From Eutrigla gurnardus (lineage: Eukaryota; Chordata; Actinopteri; Perciformes; Triglidae), in assembly GCA_963514095.1 (NCBI GenBank), contig OY741273.1:17107965-17171964 (forward strand): DNA of 64,000 bases, in the 5' to 3' direction. Shown here in pieces: positions 38,291 through 50,231 of the stretch. The stretch's first letter is position 1. Every line of letters starts with the position of its first letter. Below the pieces are notes generated by a model. It searched no databases and had not been told where the DNA came from. It worked only from the letters and a program-made list of their open reading frames with translations. The position numbers and the translations under genes are program-made.

Positions 38291-39529
38291 TGGCTGTTTG
38301 TCACTTGGCTGTGCAACAAAGCTGGAAGGAGACAGGGGTCCAAATGGATCAGAAAAGTGAAAACCATGATACAAATGTCCATGGCATGTCTGTATCACTA
38401 TGTATATTCACACACCTTCCTAATAATTCAAAACTTGTTTAAACATGAGACCTTTACAGTTAACAGCAGGTGTTCAGTTTCTGTTCTCTTCATTAAATTA
38501 ATAGATTTTCATTTAAATGTCTCGAAGATAAAAGCATCAAATTATATTTTAGTTGCCCTTGAGGGAGGTGAGACTTTGAGACACCAGCAAATATCGTCCG
38601 AATAATCTACATATTATATCATGATGGTCAACAGTGGTTGTTCATGAGAGAATAATTATTCCCAACTCTGCAGCTTTATGGAGCTTTCAGCCTCTTTCAA
38701 CTCGCAGTTTTGGTTTTACAGAAATTGCACTGGTTCAGTCTCAGAGTCTCCAGTAGACAATTTTATCAAACAAGAATAGATGTAAATGGAGACCACATCT
38801 AAATAGCAGCTGTAAATAAGGTTTGGTCAATCACGATAAGTCTGTTTCATAACAATCTGTGAAAAACTATTTTGGGTCCAGTCCAAGTCCTTGATCCATG
38901 TTGGACACCATCCTTCATTGACAGGTTTTGATCTTTAAACATTAACCTTCTGAAAAATACTTCCCTTTGAAAGATGAACACACTCCATCCACCATGGGTG
39001 TGTTGGTGTGTGGAGCACACAGGGATTGATTTAAAACAAACTTCAAAGAACACACAACAAACTTTAAAGGCTTAAAATAAATCCACTGGAATCCATTCAA
39101 GAAAACAGTACTGGGACTGTCTTACTGGAACCCAATCACATATCTTATGAAGGGTGAATATTGAAGTTTCCTTTTAAGTATTTAAAAAAAAAAAAAAACA
39201 CTTCATCTGGAGAACGGCTCTACAGGCGTAATGCAAATTCTGGGAAGTGTCTCCGGGGAGACGGATCTATTATCATCTACGACTTAAAAACAACAAACAT
39301 TTGTTTCATGTTTGAGAATTAATCATTTAATATTCAGAACCAGGAACAGAGAGAAAATACCATCACTAAACGGAAACATTTATTAATATATATTCAAATT
39401 AACCAGTCCATTTGCTGTAGTGGTTTGACATATCGCTAATCCTAAAGGCTTAAGTAACAGTGAAAGTATGCATCTCTTTCCAAAGGAGGAGAAATCAGTT
39501 GGTTACATTGAGGTGTAATGTCAGCAATA

Positions 39530-39595
39530 AAAGAAGAAGAAGAAGAAGAAGAAGAAGAAGAAGAAGAAGAAGAAGAAGAAGAAGAAGAAGAAGAA
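39530..39595. repeat. (AAG)n microsatellite
   Basis: About 22 uninterrupted AAG units, an all-purine tract of 66 bp. Confidence 0.97.
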
Positions 39596-42090
39596 TTTGT
39601 TGAGCATAATAATAAATATGTTCACTAAAGAGTAAAAAGAGTAAAAATCTCAACATAATCTTAAAGCTTCTCCGTTAAAAAAACGTAAATACATATTTCA
39701 GACAAATTCTGTATCGAGAAAAAAACAAAAACCGAACCGATGGTAATGTACTTTGAAAGGCTGCCTTTGTAATGTACACAGAGCTACATACAGGTTTGTT
39801 GCAACCCATAACTGCATTCAACCTAAGCTATGTTTAAACTTTACCAAAGCTGCAGCTCATTATAATAACTCACTCACTAATAACAGCTTCATACTATTCT
39901 ATTAATGCATGAGTTTGCAGAAGAAACACACAATCACCATTCTGCTGGCATCAAACTCCACTTACTCCACATATAACAGGTTTGGTGTCTGATCCCAGAG
40001 CAGTCGCCTTCCCATTTAAAGCGATCTAGAAGTGGTTTTATATTTTGAGAAGGAGGTCGTCTGTAGAGAGAGAGGAGTCAGTAGCTCTGATAAGATTAGG
40101 AGGGTTTGTTAGTGTGCTGTTGTTTATTTCATCAGGTCTGTGCCTTTACTCTCACAGGCCAGCAACTTTACTGTCATAAAGGGCTTTATGAATAAATCAA
40201 CCTCTCTAAGTGAATCAAATATAGTGGCTACATATTGGTGCAATGAAGCAGCATACCGTCCATCTGTTTTCTGTTTAACTCCTCCCTCTGGTCCCAATAA
40301 GCAACCTCACAGTGAATGAGTTGTTTCCCTTGTTTTACTGCAGCATCTTGAATAATAAAAGTAAATAGTTTGAGGACTAAAGAAAACAAAGCCAATGGAG
40401 AGGCAAAATTGATCGTTTTTCATGGTGGACACAAATTAACCACATCAATGCGGTCAGAGCTGGTGACGAAGTCTGTGTGATGTTTTTCAGAAAGCTAACT
40501 AAGTGGCTTTGTTGCCTAAACCGAACGTCAACAAAGTGTAAAAAAGTTGTGTTTTATTTCTAGTTTCTAGTGCAGAGTTAGAGTTCTCTATGAATGCAAG
40601 GGGACATTTTGAACAAGGTGATAAATCACCAGGCATCAGTGCGTTTGGCTCTCTGGTCTGGCTGGCTGTCTGGTGAATCATATATCAACTGCTGCGGCCG
40701 TCACACGCCTGCGTGAGCATTTGTTGCTGCTGCTGCTGCTGCCAGCCCTTCTGTCTGCATAGGATGTTTCATTTCATTATACATATATTCCTTATATAGG
40801 CAGAAATAAAGTGGGCTCATTTGTAAAGAATAATAATCACTCTTAATTAATGAAGCCTTGCAAGTCACTGCCTTTTCAACACTATCAACATCCAAAGCCT
40901 ATGAAGTTGTTCTGAACAAAGATAGTAGAAGATAAGGAGGCAGGCCCATACCAGTGTTACTACATGTCATTGTCCATCGGCCTCCTAATTTTACATAAAA
41001 CTCAAAATTGACCAAAATTGCTGTATTTTTGTTTATGTCCATTTTCAATAAACGTTGAATGTACATGCAAACGTTTGTCAAGGTCAAAGCTAATTTTGTA
41101 CTTAAAATCCTCCTTCTAGCTCAAATTCCAGTTAAAAATTCAGTCGTAAAGGAACTACTTTTCCAGGCGTATTAACATTCAGACCAAACGGCTGTCTTGG
41201 CTCTGCTGTGATTGACAGCTCAGAGGGCGGGACCAAAGTATAACGGAGGTCAACGATCGGCGGAAAGTTACACCTCTGGCTTGTGTGACTTTCAGGCTCA
41301 TACTGATATGACACAACAGTCGCCATAAATGAATTGAAATGAATGAATGAAATTTTCAGCTTCTCCCAGTACGTCTTCCTCATATTAATACTGGGATGGT
41401 CCTTTAATTAATTATATAATAGAAGTGCTCTGCATCAGTGATGCAAAATGATGCCAAGATTAAACTGGAGTCATATTTTTGGCTACAAAGTCTGAAAGTC
41501 TGCTTTAGTTCGGACTATCAACTAGTACTAAAAATATGTACTTAAAAAAAAACTGTATACGTGTATATGAGTAGCCTTCCAATAGGAAAACAGCGTTCAA
41601 GTCAGTGCTCACTCATGTGATGAACTTCCCTCCTGGGGATCAATACAGTTTTATCTGTCGTGGATAAAAATGGATTATCATGTTTGTGATTTGACACCAT
41701 TGTAAATGAGAATAATCTTCAAGGTCTTTTCATGTGAAATAAAGGCTGACAGTGGCGATGAAAAGCTGATGCCTGTGAATGACTGGACACTTTCTAACAG
41801 TAATAACAGGTTACATGCTGACTTCAGGTATACGAACATCATGCCCTTCTAAAAACAGCAGGGACAGTAGCTCATTAATGATGACGACGTTAATGGTATA
41901 ACAGCAGCGTTGTATGCAGCATACACAGATGTGTCAAACATGCCTGGGTTACAATGTAGATGGGACTGAATGAGAACATCATCATTCCTGCACATTTAAG
42001 AGTGACCAGCCTCTGGCACACCTTTGCAATAATAATGCTGGTTAATCAGCACTTTGATATGCCACAGCTGTAAGGTGGATGGATTATCTC

Positions 42091-42134
42091 GGGTTAGGGT
42101 TAGCTAACCCTAACCCTAACCCTAACCCTAACCC
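42091..42134. repeat. Interstitial telomeric repeat in head-to-head orientation
   Basis: GGGTTAGGGTTAG (42091-42103) is followed without a gap by CTAACCC and four more CCCTAA-phase units to 42134. The first 26 bp form a perfect palindrome. The order TTAGGG-then-CCCTAA is what a telomere-to-telomere junction would give, although a block this short can also come from break repair or a mobile element. Confidence 0.95.
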
Positions 42135-44050
42135 ACACTCACTAACACAAATTTAAACAAATTGTGAACATAATGTAAGAGAAATAGGCCTTTTGTGCAC
42201 TTAGAAAAACATTTTTTTTCTATTGGCTAATGAAAAATTAGAGCAAAAGAAAAGTGTTGCGTTTATATCTTTTTTCAGTGTACATAGATATACAAATATA
42301 CTGCACTTTTGTTTGACAATGAAAAAATAAATTGTGCACCATCAGCTACAACTCATCAGCTCATGCATGATGGAGGATGTGTTCCTGTGATCGGGGGTTA
42401 ACATAGAAATTAATTGAATAGATCAGCCCCATTGTCAATGATATCTGATCCAGCTATTCCAGCCAGTATCAGCTATAGAGCTCAGTGCTTCTCTCTCCCC
42501 GGCAACCATCTACCCTCCGGTTTCTGTATCAACACCAAATGTGTTTGCCCTGTTAATTTATGCTGCAATTAGTGGGCACAAAGAGAAAGAAAACAGAGGA
42601 AAGAAAAAGGTCACATATGGATGAATTCATGGGTTAAAAGATGTGGGCAGCACATGAGCCTGGCATTTGACCGCATTTTATTAAATCTGAACTCAGCTGT
42701 AAATCTGTATGAAATTCTCCCACCTATTTTATAATACTGGGCAAGGCCTTTAATGGACATTGTTATTGTCTAGACCACTTCAATGTCTGTTATTTTCTCC
42801 TGACATTTATATTTGTCATCCAATCACACATAGCTGCTTGCAAATTATTTAAAACAAATATTATATTGCGGTAGTTAACTGATCACATAAAGTCGGATTC
42901 ATTTCTGAACCCCACTTTCAAATCAAAGTCAATTAGTATGAACTGGGTCGAAAAGAAAAGTTGTGGAACTGCTAATCATCCAGGTGGCAATGAACCAACC
43001 GAACAGGACGATTAACAGTGTCACAGTTAAAATGAGCCGCATTTCATTGTATCTCTGAAAACTGGAAGTTGAACTCGCTCCAACTCTTCGAGCTATAATT
43101 GGCTCAAGAGCCACAATCTATCACAAGTTCTATCGCAGCTACATTAATCACCATCTGTGCTGAAAGTCCGAATTTAACCTGCAGCAGTTGTTGACAGAGG
43201 AAGTCCTGTCGGCTCCTTATCGGTGCTCTGTTTCAATCCCACAGTCATGCAGATGAATAGCTGCAGTTTTACCTGCAGATAACGGAACGAGGCGGATCCA
43301 CTGTGATCAGATAGAAGACGCTTATGTCATCGCTGCTGTTCCACTTCTAGATAATGTCCACTCTAATCTGATGCACGGACGTTCATTATTCAGACAGATA
43401 TTGGAGCGTTAGTGGTCGCTGGAGGCTCCATGACACAACGGCTGATCCACTGCTGTATGTGTGTGGCTCTGCGGACCAGTCTTTCAGGGTTTTACCCCAC
43501 TCACTTTTTTGTATTTTTATGAAATTCATTACATGTATTTGTAATGTGTGTCCATGCATGTACGCCACATTATGATGCATCCCCTTGTACATGCAGACTC
43601 CTCCTCTTATGTGACAAAAAGGTTGTGACAGAAGCCTGCATGCGTTTCATCAGAGATCAGTTCAGTCTCTGGTACAGAACGTGCAACAATTCTGCTTTTG
43701 GATTTGTAGTTTAAAGTTTAAATAAATCATATAACTTTATTAACTTACCTTTATGTCATCTGGTTGCCAGACCAATCTTTCTTGACACCTGAAAACAAGA
43801 ATAACATTTTGTTAAGCATTTGTTCACAACTTTTGTTGTAAATAATTACGATGTTACACATGTCGTAACAGTTCATCTAGAAACTTGTAATGATAGCAGA
43901 ATCGGTTTCGTAAAGCATCAAAGAAAAAGAGAAAACCCTTTGAACAAGTTTTTTTTTTGTTGCACAAAAAAAAGAAACATTAACAACACTGCCCTCTTTA
44001 TTTTTGTTGTAATAAAGTTTTGGCCTTCCCCTTAATACTTTCTGACGTCC
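42135..44050. other. Non-coding stretch, no gene seen
   Basis: No repeats or credible frames. The AT-rich part at about 42640-42900 with many ATTA/TAAT words could be a conserved regulatory element, but this cannot be judged without alignment. Confidence 0.5.
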
Positions 44051-44148
44051 TGTCAGGGTGTAACCTTCGACCCACCTCAGCTGGGATCAGCTCCAGCCCC
44101 CGCACGACCCCCAAGTAGGATACGTGGTACCAGATAATGGATGGATGG
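44051..44148 (+). mobile_element. SINE tail fragment, plus orientation
   Basis: CTCAGCTGGGATCAGCTCCA, then a degenerate middle, then CAGATAATGGATGGATGG at the right end, matches the 3' part of the SINE at 12488-12857 in the opposite orientation. It is 5'-truncated and no duplication was found. Confidence 0.75.
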
Positions 44149-44149
44149 A

Positions 44150-46350
44150 AAGAAAACACTGCATTTGTTGAGGACTATTTTCAGCAGTGGATTAATCTGC
44201 ATTTGGTGATCTAGAGTATTTGTGTCAGCAGGATGGTGGATATGGGATTGAGTCAAAATACAATAAAGTGTGTGTTTAAGGTAATGAAGGAACAGGCCAT
44301 CCAGTGCAACAGTGTGGCTCATTGATGTGTTTTTGATAGAGCTCTATGGCACACAGGAAGGAGGAGATATATAAAATAAAATTTAAATAAATCCTCACTT
44401 GAAACAGTAGCCTAAAACAAATTAAGCCGCACATCTTTAAACGATCTTTCAAAAGATTTTTTTTACTGCCGTTAGAGAGAGGAGGAGCAGAAGAGGGAGA
44501 TGACATGCTGAGGAAATAATGAGTCAGATTTGATGGGGCGAGAATATAGTTGAACCCCCTGAGTCATCGCGACACCGACTCCAATTTCATCTTTTCGCAT
44601 TTGTTGCCAAACTGCATCTCTTTGCAAGGGAGCAACGTTGGAAACGGAGCAACTCGGAGGCAAATGGATCCATTTTAAAGACGCAGAGGCAGTTGATGAA
44701 TGGATGTCATCACGGAGGAGAATGAGTGAGCGGCGGGATGAATTACAGGGATGACTTTTGTTCCATCTACACGTCTCTGTATCTGATAGATGAGTTATAA
44801 ACACGGGGAGAGGGAGAGATATGGAGTAAGATTCTAGGAGACAGAGGCCAAAGATCCTGAGGATGCAATTAAAAAAATGAGCAAAATATGAATTGATCAA
44901 TAAGCTATGAATTTAGAGCTCCTCGTCTTTCCCCATTCTGTTCTTTCTTGAGTCATTGTCTCCCACTTCCCCCTCTTCTCTACAGCTTCCCTTTCTTCAT
45001 CTCATTCTTAGTTCATCCACTCTCCTCCTCTCTCACTCTTCCTTTCCCTCCCCTCCTTTACCTTTTGCTTTCAGAACGTATTGCAGTGGAAATCTCATCA
45101 GACAGTGTGGATTATCAAAAGCCTTTCCAGGCTCTCTGCCTCTGAATGAAATTGGACCACTTGAGTTTTAAAAGCCAGCCGGCTACTTTGATCTCCAGAT
45201 AGCATCGCTAACATCACATAGGGTGCTAGATGTGTGTGTGTCTGTGTGCGATGATTACACAGAAAGAGCAAATCCTCCAAAAGTGAAGACACCGTTGTTC
45301 TCATTGTGGGATTTGGGTTTGAAAGAGGGCTAAATGTGAGGTAAAGGTGAAGCATTTATTGGTCAGGTGCATTAGAAGTCGGGTTAATTAGCAGCCAGAG
45401 GATGAGCACAGGCCATCGGTAAGATGAAGGCCAAACTTACCAACTTACCAAACCAATGTGTTGTACGTCACGTAATCCACCACACAATGTTTCCTTGGAA
45501 ACATAATCCACAATACATTTTCGTTGTGTGAACATCCTTTTTAGGACACATGGGTTTATTTTTTTGCAACCATATACAAGAGGGCGGAGCTAAGTACAAC
45601 CGAATACTGAATAAGACGTATTTACTATAAACGTGACTTTTCTGAAGCAGAAGTTGCCTATGGGATGAACTTTGGATGAAACTCCTTGAGCTACAGGGTG
45701 AAGTAAAGGTGTGGTATTTGTCTCAGTGTCTGGCAGCTCCAGTCTCACTGCAGAATGTCGACATTATTTGCAGCAGGGTGACCTGTGATAGGAGGTCCCA
45801 TGTTTCCTTTTGAGCTCAATCAATTATGCAGGTAAACACAAGCAGCAGTTCATTTGCTAATCACCATCCTCAGTGGGTTTCTATAATCTTCTAATTGAGC
45901 TATAACCCGACGGACAAATCCAGTGCTACAATTACAGCAGCACAGACTTTTAACCAAGACAGTTGTAGAAACCTGGCAGTAACAGTTCCATCGTACATAA
46001 CAAATGTTATCCATCTGCGACTAATGCATGGGAAAATACAACTTGTTTATGTTACTTTAAGAATGTATACCATTAATAAGGTTTGCTATTTTTAAAAATG
46101 TCCACCCCAACTGTACATTAAATGCAGAAATCCCTTCACAGGTATTTATTCATACAAAATGAAATAAGAGTTGAATATATGTTAGCATAAAATAAAATGC
46201 ACAGAATTATTCAAGGTATGAATTTTTCTGGTTTCACACCTCTCCTTTAACTTAAGAGAAACCCTTTTTGTTAGATACTCTTACAATAAAATACATTCAG
46301 TACCTTTTTAATACTTGTGTTACAAGCAAAAACATTTTACTCTCAAGCCC
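44150..46350. other. Non-coding stretch, no gene seen
   Basis: A pyrimidine-rich block at 44944-45079 ends TTTTGCTTTCAG, which resembles a splice acceptor, and is treated as a finding. The 142-codon minus-strand frame at 44472-44900 lacks motifs. Confidence 0.5.
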
Positions 46351-46740
46351 TCATGTTTGGTATGACCATTGCAAAACGGGTCATCCTAAAGGAGTGGAAG
46401 TCAGCTTCCCCTCCCTGCTTCAAGAGGTGGCTAAATGATATGGTTTCTTGTTTATACCTTGAAGAAGTTCGGTTTTCTATGTCTAACTCCCAAGCTAAGT
46501 TTAAGAAGATTTGGGGCCCTTTCATAGACTACATCAGGAAGGATAGACCACAAACTGGGACCTAATTGTGCTCCATACTGAGACTTTGCCACTCCCCTCC
46601 GGCCTCCTTGACTCAATCTGTGTGAGTGGACTTTCTGGGACATCTGTTCAATGAATCGACATGTATAAACACATTATACACTATATTATGTGCTGGCTGT
46701 ATGTTTTTTTTGTTTGTTTTTTTGTTTTTTTAAATGTCTG
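46320..46740 (+). mobile_element. L1-like LINE remnant, ORF2 C-terminus and 3' flank
   Basis: The plus-strand frame open at 46317-46565 reads ...AKRVILKEWKSASPPCFKRW..., then EEVRFSM and FKKIWGPFIDYI before its stop. This matches the spacing and character of the extreme C-terminal part of L1-type ORF2 proteins (hydrophobic K-x-I-L-x-x-WKS-PP, then a later K-I-W-x-P-F). The endonuclease and reverse transcriptase domains are absent, so it is a heavily 5'-truncated dead copy. A T-rich stretch follows at about 46706-46731. The 3' boundary is an estimate. Confidence 0.7.
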
Positions 46741-46759
46741 GTTTACTGTCTTGTTTTTA

Positions 46760-49286
46760 TTACTTTTGTTTGTATCGGACTTCTACCGCTAGCTATAACG
46801 TTGCTAACTGTGTTACACATCCAGTCTCTTTTCACTATAACAGTTAGATATAGCACAAAATACAGGCATACATATCATATTCACCTCTTGCAGGTCACAC
46901 AGAAGTTTATATCAGGACCACGAGTAGTCGACCTTCACGATAAAACTTAAATGCTCCCTACACCACGATACCTCCTCTCTTAGCTCTCTGGTCGATAACG
47001 TCCGTTTCCCTCCTCATGCGTGCTCACTACTCCACACACTAACCTGAGCTGCTAATCCCGCCCCTTGCACAGTGGCTTTACTCTGATTGGCTCGTGAGGT
47101 CTTAACACAACCAAAGACAAAACAGGAATGAAATAACTGACATTTGACAGGTAACAGGTTAGGTTACACATATAAAAACGGCTTCTTCCTCTCTCCTTTT
47201 CTCTAGGATCACAGATATTTTACGGACTTAATGAACTTAAAGACCTTTATATGAATGTATCTTTTAACTGTAAATAGTCATATTTATTAAACGGTAGATA
47301 TTATATTTATGCTTTTAACCAGCACACATTTTAACCATGTTTAACTATTATGAACTCTATTTATTTATTTATGAACTTTTTTTGAACACAGCATGTTATT
47401 ATACTGTTAATTATGTTTTATGCTCTGTAACTTCTCTGATTTTTGTACAGGGCTACACACATATTACATGAACGGCAATGGACAAAAAAACAAGATTACA
47501 GCCAAAAACAACTAATGCTTACACATACACAATACCCAAGGTATTTGCATACAAATACGTAAAAAGCTAACATTTGAAATTGTTCATGGTTTACACTGGC
47601 TTCAGGATGGTTGAAATAATATTAATAATGTGAGCAACGAAAACCAGAATGTTGTATAAAAGGATTTTGTTTTGACAGATAATATCATTATACATTTAAA
47701 CAATACAAATGTTGATTTTCTCCCTCAGAAGGACACAAATGAGTTGTTCTGTCTCATTTTCTCTTTTGTATATTTATTTTTGCTTTTTAATAAAGCCAAA
47801 TTAGTTGTTATCCAATTACTCAATGAATCAATGGAACAATCGGTAGAATGCTGGCTTACAGGCACACGGATAGCTGCAGCCCTACTTGATTAAAACCTAA
47901 TCCAGGTTTATGATAATCTGTGTGCAAGGAATAATACGGGACAGGATATGGCAATAAGAAATTTTGATAAGAAATGTCAAACTCTCGTATTAGCTTCTCA
48001 TGTATGTGGATTAACTGCATGTTTCTCTTTTAATATGATAGTAAATCCTAGTCTGACATCTAAAGGCTAGACCAGGATATAAGTGTGGCTGTCGACACAC
48101 TCAATGTTGGAGACATAGCCATCAGCTGAACCCAGCCAAGCTTGTTCATCACTGTAAAAGGAAGATGTGGTCATGGCGAACTCCATCCAAACAAACATTC
48201 ATTGATATTATTCTATTATGATTATTTAATGTCGGGGCCCTTTATGAGATGGAGGGAGGCTCCGAACACTTCCAGCATGCTTTGATGCTGACTCAAAGAG
48301 GAATGGTAGCAGGAGGTATGGATTCAAGTGGAGTCTGTTATCCTGTGGTTTTCCTTTTAAAAGTTAGTATATGGGCTAATGGCATGCAGCAGGGAAAGTT
48401 TTTATGCTGATGAAAGTGTATCGTTTCATGCCTCAGCAATTCTCTTGTTTACTTCTTTACTTAAACTTGAATGTATTTGCATTTAGGGCAGCAGTCAACG
48501 CACACACATGCATGCACGCACGCATGGACGCATGCACGGACGCACGGACACACAGTATATTATATTCAACATCAAATCCAAACATCAAATCCATACCACT
48601 TTTCACACGGCCACCACACATGCAAAGGGATGACCCTGCCTTACCAGACATGGTATCAAACTAATTAAATACAGTTTAAATGATGTATATCACATCAGTT
48701 TATACAAAGGCATATTTCCAACCTAGAAAAGTGCATATATAACAACATCTATATTAACATACGTTCAACTAAACTGCCAAAAGTCTGACAGCCATTAAAA
48801 ATAACACTGCTGTCTCATTTATGATCTCAGCCTTTCCACCACTAACAGGTCTCTATGATCCGTGCATGTTTTGATATTTTGTTTATTCAATTAACCCTAT
48901 AGTAGCAGCGACAAGAAAATGACCTGCTATCAGGAAACTACTCCGCAGGGAGAAGAGATCAGACTGGTCTCCTGCAGCCGCCACTCGCCCTCCTTTGAGC
49001 GGAGTCGTTTCCTGGCTGCCGGGAGAATGACATGAATATATGATACTTTTTTAGTTTCTCCCACTTTGGATTTAATCCAAAAAACAAACAAAATGTGCAT
49101 TGACCCTGTACCTTCCATGTGATTGACAGGCCTCAGGTCAGCTCTACTTCTCCATCCTCTCATGTTGGACTGAGGACAGATGGGACGCTAGAGTGACTCA
49201 CTCGCCTTTAGTTTCAGTAATTAAACTAGATCGTATTAACCCAGAGCCAGCTGTTTTTTGTTTTATTTTACGTATTTTAAGACTAA
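46760..49286. other. Non-coding stretch, no gene seen
   Basis: It contains degenerate CATGCACG/CGCACGGA iterations at about 48502-48555. No credible gene. Confidence 0.6.
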
Positions 49287-50231
49287 GGGCCCTAGTTTCA
49301 TGGCGCAGCGCAGGGCGGCACAGGGTGGCGGAGCCGGCGTAATGCAAGTTTCGACCCGCGCAGCCTTGTGCACGGTCAGTTTGGCAGTTTGGTGGATCGC
49401 CTGCACCAAGATGGTTTTGGCGGCGCAGCAGGGGGAGGCGTCACTGATTCAGCTTGGCGTAGCGGAGGTTTCGTGGCAAAAAGCCTCGCCGAGACTTCGC
49501 CGAAAGCCTACCAGCTCCAACCAAGTCTACTCTTGGCGCAAGGCGCAAATAAAGTCCATTCATTCAAGGCGAATTACAGCTGGCGGAGTGGAAGTTTGGC
49601 TGACCGGCGCACAGTGCACACACGTCACCGAGACCTCACAGGCAGGTTTCCACAGTTCCAGGCACATTTAAATGCAATAAATAATCACAACAAACACTAT
49701 TTAATGCAACTAATTGAATCAACACGTGAATTTATATCTATATAGATTGTCCCGTGACATCTGACGTGAGATCAAAGGCGGATGGCACGCGTAACGGAAA
49801 CTCAGCCTCTCGGACCAAAACATCTCCCTCTCTCTCTCCTGTTTTTTATAATATCGGCATTGTTATTATTATGATACGCACGCACAGCGTGTGATGCGCG
49901 TGGTGGGAGCGGCGGCGCTGCTTCTGTCATCGGGTTGTCAAGTGACGGAACTTGCACTGAACCTCCCCTAACGCATTAAAGGTGAGGAGAGGAGCTCATT
50001 TGATTGGTGAAGATCTGAATCGGCTGTATTAATCCCAGTCCACGCCTCGTCTCCTCCTCGTCTCCCACTCACGCCTTCTTCTCCTCCCTCTTTCCCACTT
50101 GCGCGGGTGGGCGAGACGGGAGGTGAGCCTGCGCGGTGCACGAAACTTGCAAAGTCGAAGCGGACACACCCCGTCGGCGTGGCGCAGGTGCGCTGCGCGC
50201 TGACTACGCCTAGTCTACGAAACTAGGGCCC
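49287..50231. mobile_element. GC-rich 945-bp element with GGGCCCTAGTTTC inverted ends (Harbinger-like)
   Basis: GGGCCCTAGTTTC at 49287-49299 is exactly inverted at 50219-50231, and both ends continue into GCGCAG-rich sequence. GGGCCC-type ends are seen in short fish elements of the PIF/Harbinger type, whose 3-bp TWA duplication would fit the TAA and TAT flanks here only imperfectly. The element is conspicuously CpG-rich compared with its AT-rich surroundings. The 125- and 137-codon frames inside it (49258-49745) show no transposase motifs. Confidence 0.65.

Larger units (their letters stand above)
38154..42090. other. Non-coding stretch, no gene seen
   Basis: It holds a GT run (38267-38290), an AAG array, a short (GCT)n run near 40724-40741 and AAGTGGCTTTGTTGCCTAAA near 40500, which resembles a common fish repeat word. 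No credible gene. Confidence 0.55.

Noticed and set aside
44472..44900. 142-codon minus-strand frame
   Set aside because: No domain-like motif, no splice or promoter context, and composition like neighbouring non-coding DNA.
49258..49745. Frames of 125 and 137 codons
   Set aside because: They lie in the GC-rich inverted-repeat element, and the high CpG content explains the scarcity of stops. No transposase motifs.
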